Below, in pieces: positions 14,107 to 20,500 of a stretch of DNA of 22,818 bases; the stretch's first letter is position 1; each line of letters opens with the position of its first letter. A program made the position numbers and the translations under genes. Location of the stretch: contig CABVDR010000039.1 in assembly GCA_902497145.1 (NCBI GenBank), positions 1 through 22,818 of the forward strand. The letters are read 5' to 3'. The notes below the pieces were generated by a model, which was not told the DNA's origin, ran no database searches, and saw only the letters and a list, made by a program, of their open reading frames with translations. This stretch comes from an uncultured Oscillospiraceae bacterium. Its GTDB lineage: Bacteria > Bacillota > Clostridia > Oscillospirales > Oscillospiraceae.

Positions 14107-15132
14107 ATGAAACGGATGAAAAAGACCCTGGCTCTGGCCCTGACCGGCGCCATGCTGCTGTCGGCCGCTGCATGCAGTAATTCCGGCTCTGGTTCCGGTT
14201 CCTCTACCGGTTCCAACTCGTCCAATGCCTCTGGCTCTGGAGATCTGAATGGATATCCAAATCAAAACGTGAATGTAGTAGTCCAGTACTCCGCTGGCGG
14301 CGGCACCGATCTGTCGGTCCGCGGCGTGTTGGATGGCGTACCCGATTTCCCTGTCAATTTCTCTGTGGCTAACGTCACCGGAAACGGCGGTTTAATTGGT
14401 TTGACTCAGGTAGCCAACTCTGCCGCCGATGGCTATACTCTGGGCGTCATGAACACCGACTTTATTATCAATATTATCCTGGGCAACACGGATCTGACGG
14501 TGGATACCTTCTCTCCTCTTGCCTGTGCTCTGATGGATCCCTTCGTGCTTATTATCGGCAACAATGAAAATTACTCCACTCTGGAAGAGTTTGTCGCCTA
14601 TGCCAAGGAGCATCCCGGTGAGATTGTAGTTGGTGAAACCGGAACCGGTGCCGCTCCCACCCTGGCTATCACCGCCATGGAAAATGCCCTTGGCATCGAT
14701 GTATCCAATGTGACCTATGAAGGCAGCGCCGACTGTGTCACTGCCATCGTGGGCGGCCACATTGACGCTACCTTTGCTCAGCCCAGCAATGCCACTGCTC
14801 AGGTAGAGGCCGGCAATGCAAAGATTATCGGTACTCTCTCCAACGAGCGTTTGCCTGCTTTCCCCGATGTACCTACCTTCGCAGAGGTCTTCCCCGACCA
14901 GATTGATTATGAGATGATGGGCTTCTGCATTATCTCTTGTCCTGCCGACGTAGATCCCGCTATCCAGAGCTATCTGTCTGAAAACCTGCGTAAAGGCGTA
15001 GAGAGTGAGAGCTATGCCAACACCCTCTCCAGCCTTGGTATGCAGACGGAAAACCTCTCCCCCGAAGAGCTGTCCGACTTTTTAGATCAGCAGATGGAGC
15101 TGTATACGGAACTGCTCTCCTCCCATTCTTAA
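14107..15132 (+). CDS. tctC: TctC-type solute-binding lipoprotein of a tripartite tricarboxylate transporter
   Basis: A 341-residue Bug/TctC-family extracytoplasmic binding protein. A basic N-terminus, hydrophobic core and lipobox LSAAAC give lipidation at Cys23. A Ser/Gly/Asn-rich linker (about 24-46) follows, the usual tether of Gram-positive lipoproteins. The mature domain has YPNQNVNVVVQYSAGGGTDL, the family's start, and TGNGGLIGLTQVANSAADGY, which contributes to carboxylate binding. The start has AAGGAGG upstream, and the gene begins 22 bases after the isomerase. It would capture a carboxylated solute and pass it to TctA/TctB. The first three enzymes of the operon suggest a sugar acid rather than citrate. 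An intercistronic hairpin follows. Confidence 0.92.
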   Translation: MKRMKKTLALALTGAMLLSAAACSNSGSGSGSSTGSNSSNASGSGDLNGYPNQNVNVVVQYSAGGGTDLSVRGVLDGVPDFPVNFSVANVTGNGGLIGLTQVANSAADGYTLGVMNTDFIINIILGNTDLTVDTFSPLACALMDPFVLIIGNNENYSTLEEFVAYAKEHPGEIVVGETGTGAAPTLAITAMENALGIDVSNVTYEGSADCVTAIVGGHIDATFAQPSNATAQVEAGNAKIIGTLSNERLPAFPDVPTFAEVFPDQIDYEMMGFCIISCPADVDPAIQSYLSENLRKGVESESYANTLSSLGMQTENLSPEELSDFLDQQMELYTELLSSHS

Positions 15133-15196
15133 TCAACGCTTTCCCTTTAAGGTTATTCCAGCACAATATTGGCATCGTTCATGTAACGTCTGAACA

Positions 15197-15235
15197 CCGG
15201 GGCACCGGAATAGATTTTCCATTCCGGTGCCCCGG
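15197..15235 (+). other. Intercistronic stem-loop between tctC and tctB
   Basis: CCGGGGCACCGGAA (15197-15210) pairs perfectly with TTCCGGTGCCCCGG (15222-15235) around an 11-base loop. The following bases are AGCTTGTC, so there is no T-tract and full termination is unlikely. Such hairpins after binding-protein genes protect the upstream mRNA and raise the amount of binding protein over permease; that role is inferred here. Confidence 0.75.
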
Positions 15236-15268
15236 AGCTTGTCTGAAGAGAAAGGAGAGGTTGTATTC

Positions 15269-15739
15269 GTGAGAAAATACAACTATTTCTTGTCTGTATT
15301 CCTGATTATCATTGGGTTTTCAGGCATTTACATGGCATCGAACTTTGAAACCCGCAGCGGAAACAGTGGAGACCCCGGCGCAGCTTTTTGGCCGATCCTA
15401 CTGTGCTGCGGCCTGATCCTCTGTTCTGTCATTCTGTTGATCCAGACGATTCTGGAATCCAAAAAGGCGACTGAAAAAGAGGATCCACTGATTGACTATC
15501 GTTCTGCGGGAGTACATTGTGTTTTCTTAATCTTCGTAATCATGATCGCTTATGCGGTCATTATGAATTACTTTGGCTTTGTTCCCGCTACCTTGCTGTT
15601 TGTTATTGCCACTATGCTGGCCATGGGGGAGCGCCGCCCAGTCTGGATTGGGCTTACCACGGTTGGAATCACCGGATTTATCTATGTGGTCTTCACCGTG
15701 ATCATGGGCGTTATCCTACCCCAGGGCAAGTTCTTCTAA
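15269..15739 (+). CDS. tctB: TctB-type small membrane subunit
   Basis: A 156-residue protein with four predicted membrane helices (about 6-24, 45-63, 84-112 and 126-148), the size and topology of the TctB small permease subunit. The family's NYFGFVPATLLF stretch is present. The frame opens at an ATG at 15227, but this lies within the intercistronic hairpin. The GTG at 15269 has AAAGGAGAGG directly upstream and starts the expected N-terminus (RKYNYFLSVFLIIIGFSGIY), so it is the likely start. It lies between tctC and tctA with 15 bases to the latter. It supports TctA in secondary, ion-driven uptake of the bound solute. Confidence 0.87.
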   Translation: MRKYNYFLSVFLIIIGFSGIYMASNFETRSGNSGDPGAAFWPILLCCGLILCSVILLIQTILESKKATEKEDPLIDYRSAGVHCVFLIFVIMIAYAVIMNYFGFVPATLLFVIATMLAMGERRPVWIGLTTVGITGFIYVVFTVIMGVILPQGKFF

Positions 15740-15754
15740 GGAGGGATCCGATCC

Positions 15755-17272
15755 ATGTGGACTGCTTTTACCGCCGGCTTAATGTCGGTATTTACTCCTA
15801 TGGGACTGTTGGCCATACTCGGCGGCGTTCTGTGCGGAATCTTTGTAGGTGTAATGCCCGGGCTTTCCTCTGTCATGGGCATGTCCATCATGCTGCCTGT
15901 GGCACTGGCCATGGACGGCAATATGGGTGTGCTGATGATGCTGGGCATCTTCTGCGGCGCCATCTATGGCGGTTCTATTACCGCAATTATGATCAATACC
16001 CCCGGCACGGCCAATTCTGCCGCCACCTGTCTGGATGGTTATCCCATGGCTCACAAATATCATCAACCCGGTCGGGCCATCTCGATTTCTACCACCGCCT
16101 CCACTTTTGGCGGTCTGTTCTCTGCTCTGATGCTGCTGTGGACTTCCCCCATTCTTTCCAGCTTTGCTCTGAAGTTCAGTGCGCAGGAGAGTTTTGCCCT
16201 TGCCCTGTTCGGTATCAGTGTAGTGGCAAGTATCTCCAGTGAAAATGTTCTGAAAGGTATCATGGGCGCCCTTATTGGCCTGCTTTTGGCCACGGTCGGA
16301 GTGGATACCACCACCGGTGCCTATCGCTTCACCTTTGATACGGTTTATCTCACCGGCGGGATCTCCAACATCCCCGTTTTGATCGGCTTGTTTGCATTCT
16401 CCCAGGGGCTGATCAATGTAGCGGACAATTTTGGCAAGCACCGGGACAAGGTCAGCCAGAAGCTGGAGCGCATTCTTCCCACCAAGGAGGACTTGCGCAC
16501 GATCTTCCCCACTCTGATTCGTTCCAGCATTATTGGCACCATTATCGGAGCTATTCCCGGCACTGGTGGTGACATTGCCTCCTGGGTTGGCTATAACGAG
16601 GCTAAACGCTGGTCTAAGCATCCTGAGAAGTTTGGCGATGGAGCGCCTGACGGCATTGCTGCTCCTGAGGCTGCAAATAATGCTATCTCCGGCGGCGCGC
16701 TTATTCCCCTGCTCTCCCTGAGTATCCCCGGCGATGCTTGTACTGCCATTATGTTGGGGGCCCTGATGATGCTGGGTATCACCCCAGGCCCTCTGCTGAT
16801 GAGTGAGTCGCCCGACAAAGTCTACATGATCGTTATTGGCCTGTTTTTTGCCAATGTGTTCATGGGGATCTGCGGATTTGGCGGCATCAAGATTTTTGCC
16901 CGAATCTCCTCTGTTCCTGAAATCATCCTTACTCCCTTGATTTTTGTGTTCTGCTTTGTGGGTACCTTCGCTGTCAACCACACGGTACAGGATATCTACC
17001 TGATGATCGTATGCGGTATTCTCGGTTTCTTCCTTATCAAAATGCAGTTCTCCATTCCTCCCATTATTTTGGGTATGATTCTGGGCGGCATTTTGGAAAA
17101 GAACTTCCGGCGTGCCTTGGTGCTGTCCAATGGCGACTGGACCACCTTCTTTACCCGTCCCATCTCCTGCGTGTTTATTATCATCGCCATTCTCTCCCTG
17201 TTTTACCCCTTCGTTCTCCCTATGCTGAAAAAACGCAAGGCCCAAAAAGCGGAGGCGAAGAGCCATGAATGA
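15755..17272 (+). CDS. tctA: TctA-type large membrane subunit
   Basis: A 505-residue polytopic protein, typical for TctA (about 500 residues, 11-12 helices). Family hallmarks: GVMPGLSSVMGMSIMLP near residues 32-48, GAIYGGSITAIMINTPGT near 68-85, AIPGTGGDIASWVGYNEAKR near 266-285, and the glycine-proline-rich GALIPLLSLSIPGD segment. It is the transport channel of the tripartite tricarboxylate transporter. AAGGAGGG at 15738-15745 supports the start. The last 8 bases overlap the HIT gene, implying translational coupling. Uptake is presumably driven by proton or sodium gradient, as known for TctCBA of Salmonella. Confidence 0.93.
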   Translation: MWTAFTAGLMSVFTPMGLLAILGGVLCGIFVGVMPGLSSVMGMSIMLPVALAMDGNMGVLMMLGIFCGAIYGGSITAIMINTPGTANSAATCLDGYPMAHKYHQPGRAISISTTASTFGGLFSALMLLWTSPILSSFALKFSAQESFALALFGISVVASISSENVLKGIMGALIGLLLATVGVDTTTGAYRFTFDTVYLTGGISNIPVLIGLFAFSQGLINVADNFGKHRDKVSQKLERILPTKEDLRTIFPTLIRSSIIGTIIGAIPGTGGDIASWVGYNEAKRWSKHPEKFGDGAPDGIAAPEAANNAISGGALIPLLSLSIPGDACTAIMLGALMMLGITPGPLLMSESPDKVYMIVIGLFFANVFMGICGFGGIKIFARISSVPEIILTPLIFVFCFVGTFAVNHTVQDIYLMIVCGILGFFLIKMQFSIPPIILGMILGGILEKNFRRALVLSNGDWTTFFTRPISCVFIIIAILSLFYPFVLPMLKKRKAQKAEAKSHE

Positions 17273-17702
17273 GTGCTGTAAATTCTGCGGCGGGGCGGAT
17301 CTGAGACCCGATCTGATAGAAATTGGAGCTCTGCCCGGTGGACGGCTGTATCTTCATCGAGACCAAACGCATCCCGGGCGAGTTATCTTGGCTGCTGACC
17401 GTCATGTCAAAAAGGTTACTGACCTGTCTCTACCGGAATACAGAGCACTGATGGAAAGCGTTTATCAAACCGCCCAGGCAGTTACCGATCAATTCAACCC
17501 AGACAAGATCAACTACCTCATCTTTGGCGACACCAGCACCCACCTCCATGTTCATATTGTACCAAAATATCAAAATGGGAAGGATTGGGGCAGAGTATTC
17601 CTTACGGATGAGCCGGAACCTCTTTTCCTGGAAGAAGATGCATATCAAAACATTTGTGCTGGCCTGCGACGTCGGCTTGGACTGGAGCAAAAGGAGTCAT
17701 AA
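17265..17702 (+). CDS. HIT-family hydrolase/transferase
   Basis: A 145-residue histidine-triad protein. The HIT motif THLHVHIVPK is at 92-101, with His93, His95 (probable nucleophile) and His97. The N-terminus CCKFCGG (residues 4-10) has a CxxC pair that in some HIT proteins contributes to a zinc site. HIT proteins act on nucleotide conjugates (phosphoramidates, dinucleoside polyphosphates, nucleotidyl sugars). RBS GGAGG at 17251-17255; the start overlaps tctA by 8 bases, so it belongs to the operon. Why a HIT protein travels with a sugar-acid cassette is unclear; a nucleotidyl- or adenylylated intermediate is one idea, housekeeping carry-over another. Confidence 0.87.
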   Translation: MNECCKFCGGADLRPDLIEIGALPGGRLYLHRDQTHPGRVILAADRHVKKVTDLSLPEYRALMESVYQTAQAVTDQFNPDKINYLIFGDTSTHLHVHIVPKYQNGKDWGRVFLTDEPEPLFLEEDAYQNICAGLRRRLGLEQKES

Positions 17703-17715
17703 AAAGGAAAAGGGT

Positions 17716-17985
17716 CTAAAGAAGGTACTGTGATATAGCTCCCTGAATCTGGACTATATTTTTACCGACCTGCTTTCTCTGTACAGGCGGTGGGTACCAC
17801 CGCTGCCGGCGAAACTTTTACCGGATATTTCCTTGCCGGCATACTAAAAGCAGGGGATACCTCAATCTGCCTTGGAATTGACCAGCAAGACCTTTGCATT
17901 GGCAGTCACACGGAAAGGTGCTTATGATTCTATTTCGTGGAGACATGAAGTGGATCGTGCAGCACGGTACGAATGCATACTTTTT
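17716..17985 (+). pseudogene. Decayed PfkB/ribokinase-family sugar kinase
   Basis: Translating by hand shows pieces of a PfkB kinase in three frames. From 17716 (a CTA where ATG would be expected, behind AAGGAAAAGG) the frame reads LKKVL, a TGA stop at 17731-17733, then YSSLNLDYIFTD, the kinase N-terminus. From about 17778 another frame reads VQAVGTTAAGETFTGYFLAG, ending at 17850 in KAG, which is the C-terminal phosphate-loop signature, with the motif DTTGAGD altered to GTTAAGE. After a frameshift near 17860 a third frame reads SALELTSKTFALAVTRKGAY and DSISWRHEV, the usual kinase tail. The middle of the gene, roughly 200 residues, is deleted. Position right after the HIT gene suggests it was the operon's last gene. 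Confidence 0.85.
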
Positions 17986-17988
17986 GCT

Positions 17989-18023
17989 AAAAGCGGCTCC
18001 AACCATAAATTGGCGCCGCTTTT
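17989..18023. terminator. Intrinsic terminator of the sugar-acid operon
   Basis: AAAAGCGGC (17989-17997) pairs with GCCGCTTTT (18015-18023), extended by CCAA/TTGG around a CCATAAA loop. It has T-runs on both strands and immediately follows the kinase remnant, so it probably ends the operon transcript. Confidence 0.85.
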
Positions 18024-18035
18024 CCTTTCCTTGAT

Positions 18036-18050
18036 ACGAAAACGATAACA
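18036..18050. promoter_or_regulatory. Candidate LacI-family operator 3
   Basis: ACGAAAACGATAACA, sharing the GAAAACG core with the site at 11415. It ends one base before the -35 box of the lacI promoter, suiting autoregulation. Confidence 0.45.
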
Positions 18051-18051
18051 A

Positions 18052-18080
18052 TTGACATGATAAACAACTCATGATATGCT
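18052..18080 (+). promoter_or_regulatory. Promoter of lacI-pfkB-like operon
   Basis: TTGACA (18052-18057), 17-base spacer, TATGCT (18075-18080). It faces the LacI-family gene 136 bases downstream. The leader between is AT-rich and contains the candidate operator at 18113-18126. Confidence 0.65.
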
Positions 18081-18112
18081 GACATAAAATGGATTGATAA
18101 TTATTCCATCAT

Positions 18113-18126
18113 TGAGCAATCGTTTT
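18113..18126. promoter_or_regulatory. Candidate LacI-family operator 4
   Basis: On the minus strand this reads AAAACGATTGCTCA. It shares AAAACGAT with operator 3 in the opposite orientation, 80 bases away and downstream of the start point. Confidence 0.35.
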
Positions 18127-18215
18127 GTTTCCATCTGGAACACAGCGCCTTACAAAAAAATTTCCCGTTCATTTCTGTGTGAGATTAAAGATGGGTTCAA
18201 AGAAGGAGAATATTT

Positions 18216-19223
18216 ATGGCAGCAACTTTAAAAGATGTGGCAGAATACGCCGGAGTCAGCATTGCCACTGTATCACGTGTCTTAAATGATCCGGAAAAGG
18301 TGGCTGAGCAGTCTCGCAGCAGAGTTCTTAACGCAATCGATGTACTGGGCTATTCGTCCAATCTGCTGGCAAAGAGTCTGCGGAAAGATGGATTGAATGC
18401 CGTATCTGTTTTACTGCCAAGTTTGAGCGATCCCTATTTCGCTCAGATGAGCCAGGGAATTTCCGATGTGTTGGCTACCTGCGGGTATTTGATGCTCACG
18501 GTGGCTACGGAGGGTGTCCAGAGCATGGAAGAAGAATATCTCCTGAAGGCGAAATCTATGGGGCTTGCGGGCGTTTTGGTATATACCCCGGCGTGTTGTA
18601 TTCCCAGTAGTTGGGAGTCCTTCTGCGGCAGTTTTCCAATCCTTCTTCTTTCTGATACGGACGCTCGCGGTCTGGCTAGAACAGAGCAGCTGCCAGCTCC
18701 CTGGGAGACCTTAGGCGGTCAGGTGGCCGACTATTTTTTGAAGCAAGGACGGCGTCATCTGGTATATTTAGCCGATCATACATCCAGATTTTCCCCTGCA
18801 TTCTTTACCCGCCTTCAAAATACAATGCATGCAGCGGGAGGAAGCTGCCAGCATTGCAGCGCAGGCTCATCTCTGGATGATGCTTATAGGGAACTTACCC
18901 GGTATCTCAGCCAAACGGAAACCCTGCCTGATGCAGTCATCACTCAAAACTGCTACCAAGGTGCAGGGGTGCTGTCTGCGTTGAAGCAGCAGGGCATTCA
19001 AGTTCCGGAGCAAGCCGCTGTTCTCAGTTTGGAAAATGCTCGATTGGCACAGTTGACTTCTCCGCAGCTGTCTGTCTGGGGGCCTTCCGGTTATCAGGTA
19101 GGTGTTTTGGGCGCACGGCGTCTGTTGGAGCTGATCCAGCGCAGCGAAGAGGCGCCTGCCGCCCCAAAGGAAGAGATCAGCCTGACTTTGATTGCAAGGG
19201 GGTCCACAGATGTCAACGCATGA
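18216..19223 (+). CDS. LacI-family transcriptional regulator
   Basis: A 335-residue LacI-type regulator. Residues 4-24 (TLKDVAEYAGVSIATVSRVL) are the textbook LacI helix-turn-helix, with the hinge helix region at about 48-58 (SSNLLAKSLRK). Residues 60-330 form a periplasmic-binding-like sugar domain (NAVSVLLPSLSDPYFAQMSQ). RBS AAGGAG is about 8 bases upstream. The stop overlaps the next gene by 14 bases. It sits just after the sugar-acid operon, in the same orientation and with its own promoter, and similar operator-like sequences precede both, so it is probably the local repressor. The inducer would be the transported sugar acid or a catabolic intermediate. Confidence 0.92.
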   Translation: MAATLKDVAEYAGVSIATVSRVLNDPEKVAEQSRSRVLNAIDVLGYSSNLLAKSLRKDGLNAVSVLLPSLSDPYFAQMSQGISDVLATCGYLMLTVATEGVQSMEEEYLLKAKSMGLAGVLVYTPACCIPSSWESFCGSFPILLLSDTDARGLARTEQLPAPWETLGGQVADYFLKQGRRHLVYLADHTSRFSPAFFTRLQNTMHAAGGSCQHCSAGSSLDDAYRELTRYLSQTETLPDAVITQNCYQGAGVLSALKQQGIQVPEQAAVLSLENARLAQLTSPQLSVWGPSGYQVGVLGARRLLELIQRSEEAPAAPKEEISLTLIARGSTDVNA

Positions 19224-20136
19224 TTCTCCCCGGATTCTTTCCCTGGGCGTACTCAATTTGGACTTTGTTATGGAACTTGGCAATGAGATGATCGGGAAAA
19301 AGAAGATGGGCCGTCAGATTTCTATTAACGCAGGCGGCCACGGAAGTTCCCAGGCTATTGCTGCTGTACGGTGCGGGGTCCCTACCGCGTTAATTGGGAA
19401 AGTCGGAGACGATGCCTTTGGCCAACAGATTCAGTGCACTCTGGAGAAGGAACATGTGGACTGCCGCTTCCTCACCCAAGTCCCAAACGTCCACAGTGGT
19501 CTGGCAACGATCATCATTGAAGAACACACAGACAATACGTTCATCGACTTTCTCGGCGCAAACTATGAGTTGACGAATGAGGATATTGACCACTGTAAAG
19601 ATGCAATCTGTCAAGCAGATCTGGTCATGATTCATATGGGACCGGCCATTATGGATGTAGCCACTCATATGATTGAATTGGCGAATGAATGCCAGACTCC
19701 AGTTTTGGTCACTCCGTCTGTCATGACCGCAGATGTCCCGCTCCACTTTTGGAAAAAAGTTGATTATCTGGCTATGAATCTGGCTCAGGCCGCCGCTATC
19801 TGTGGCCTCTCTGGCGAAAATGCAAAAACAGCCAGAATTTCTGCCAGCATTCTTTCCAACCAAGTACGCCGGGGTGTTGTTGTACACATGGACGGAGCCG
19901 GGGTGCTGGTTGCTGAGAAAGGCACGATGAGCCTTATGGACACTTGTTTTTCTGGTGAGATTTTGGATTATTCCGGCGCCACAGCCTTTTTTACCGGTGT
20001 GCTCGCAGCTGAATTGGTAAAAAACAGTCCCATCCAGGAGGCGGCGATCAAAGCCCACCGGGCAGCCCTGCTTTGTATGGGGAAAGTAGGCGTATATACC
20101 TCCTTCCCCTCTGCCGAGGTATTGAAAACATTGTAA
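19210..20136 (+). CDS. PfkB-family kinase homologue lacking the active-site motifs
   Basis: A 308-residue ribokinase-fold protein. The fold is clear: SLGVLNLDF at about 11-19, INAGGHGSSQAIAAVRCGVP (39-58), IGKVGDDAFG (62-71). All three functional signatures are altered. The N-terminal GGKGANQA-type motif reads GGHGSSQA (42-49). The Mg/phosphate NxxE motif reads Asn190-Leu-Ala-Gln193. The C-terminal DTTGAGD box reads DYSGATAFFTG (253-263), one residue short, with the catalytic Asp absent. The frame is nevertheless intact, with AAGGGGG at 19196-19202 before the ATG at 19210 and a 14-base overlap with lacI. It may be a pseudokinase, perhaps a sugar-phosphate sensor, or an early-stage pseudogene. 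A weak hairpin (TTCTC/GAGAA, 20140-20153) follows. Confidence 0.85.
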   Translation: MSTHDSPRILSLGVLNLDFVMELGNEMIGKKKMGRQISINAGGHGSSQAIAAVRCGVPTALIGKVGDDAFGQQIQCTLEKEHVDCRFLTQVPNVHSGLATIIIEEHTDNTFIDFLGANYELTNEDIDHCKDAICQADLVMIHMGPAIMDVATHMIELANECQTPVLVTPSVMTADVPLHFWKKVDYLAMNLAQAAAICGLSGENAKTARISASILSNQVRRGVVVHMDGAGVLVAEKGTMSLMDTCFSGEILDYSGATAFFTGVLAAELVKNSPIQEAAIKAHRAALLCMGKVGVYTSFPSAEVLKTL

Positions 20137-20172
20137 CGCTTCTCCCAAGAGAAAATTTTCCACAAATACGCC

Positions 20173-20200
20173 TTGACAAACTCCGGGATTCTATGATACT
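20173..20200 (+). promoter_or_regulatory. Promoter of the riboswitch-gcvT transcript
   Basis: TTGACA (20173-20178), 16-base spacer, GATACT (20195-20200, four of six). It places the RNA start near 20207, about 40 bases upstream of the first glycine aptamer. Confidence 0.6.
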
Positions 20201-20243
20201 TTAACCACAACAGAGGCTGACAACCGAATACCGAATCCATACA

Positions 20244-20418
20244 GCGGATGAACGATTCAGGAGAGACCGCGTATTTTACGCGGCACCGAAGGAGCAATGC
20301 CACACTCTCTCAGGTAAAAGGACTGGGTCGGGACGCAAATCTGAAAAGCATCCTTTAGGTGCACCGACGGGGCAACTGTCTGGACACGTTCAGACGGGAA
20401 TCTCTCAGGTTCTATGTA
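20244..20418 (+). promoter_or_regulatory. Tandem glycine riboswitch
   Basis: Two glycine aptamers in series precede a gcvT-type gene, the classic context. Aptamer 1 (about 20246-20330) has GGAGAGACCGC, the hairpin ACCGCGTATTTTACGCGG, the core GCACCGAAGGAGCAA (20284-20297) and CTCTCTCAGG. Aptamer 2 (about 20337-20410) has the core GCACCGACGGGGCAAC (20361-20375), the hairpin GTCTGGACACGTTCAGAC and TCTCTCAGG (20402-20409). The 5' arm of aptamer 2 departs from the common GGAGAG form (it reads TCTGAAAAGCATCC). The linker is GGGTCGGGACGCAAA. Glycine binding should prevent the terminator just downstream, turning expression on. Confidence 0.92.
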
Positions 20419-20460
20419 CAGAGGCGCAGCGATATTAGGTATCGTTGCGTCTCTGTTTTT
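20419..20460 (+). terminator. Riboswitch-controlled terminator
   Basis: CAGAGGCGCAGCGATA (20419-20434) pairs with TATCGTTGCGTCTCTG (20440-20455), with G-T and mismatch positions, around a TTAGG loop; TTTTT follows at 20456-20460. It starts 10 bases after the last aptamer motif, as expected of an expression platform. Confidence 0.85.
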
Positions 20461-20500
20461 CTTTGCCCGAGAGACTATATTCTGAACGGAGGGAATCCCC

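Noticed and set aside
15227..15268. Upstream ATG for tctB
   Set aside because: It lies within the arm of the intercistronic hairpin, and the added residues are hydrophilic and not family-like; GTG at 15269 has a proper ribosome site.
15779..17266. A 495-residue minus-strand frame opposite tctA
   Set aside because: It mirrors tctA almost exactly; the translation is hydrophilic with no recognisable domain and the TctA motifs are unambiguous.
17703..18215. Possible small intact gene in the gap before lacI
   Set aside because: No continuous frame has both a start and family similarity. The recognisable protein pieces lie in three different frames and are better explained as a kinase pseudogene followed by a terminator and promoter.
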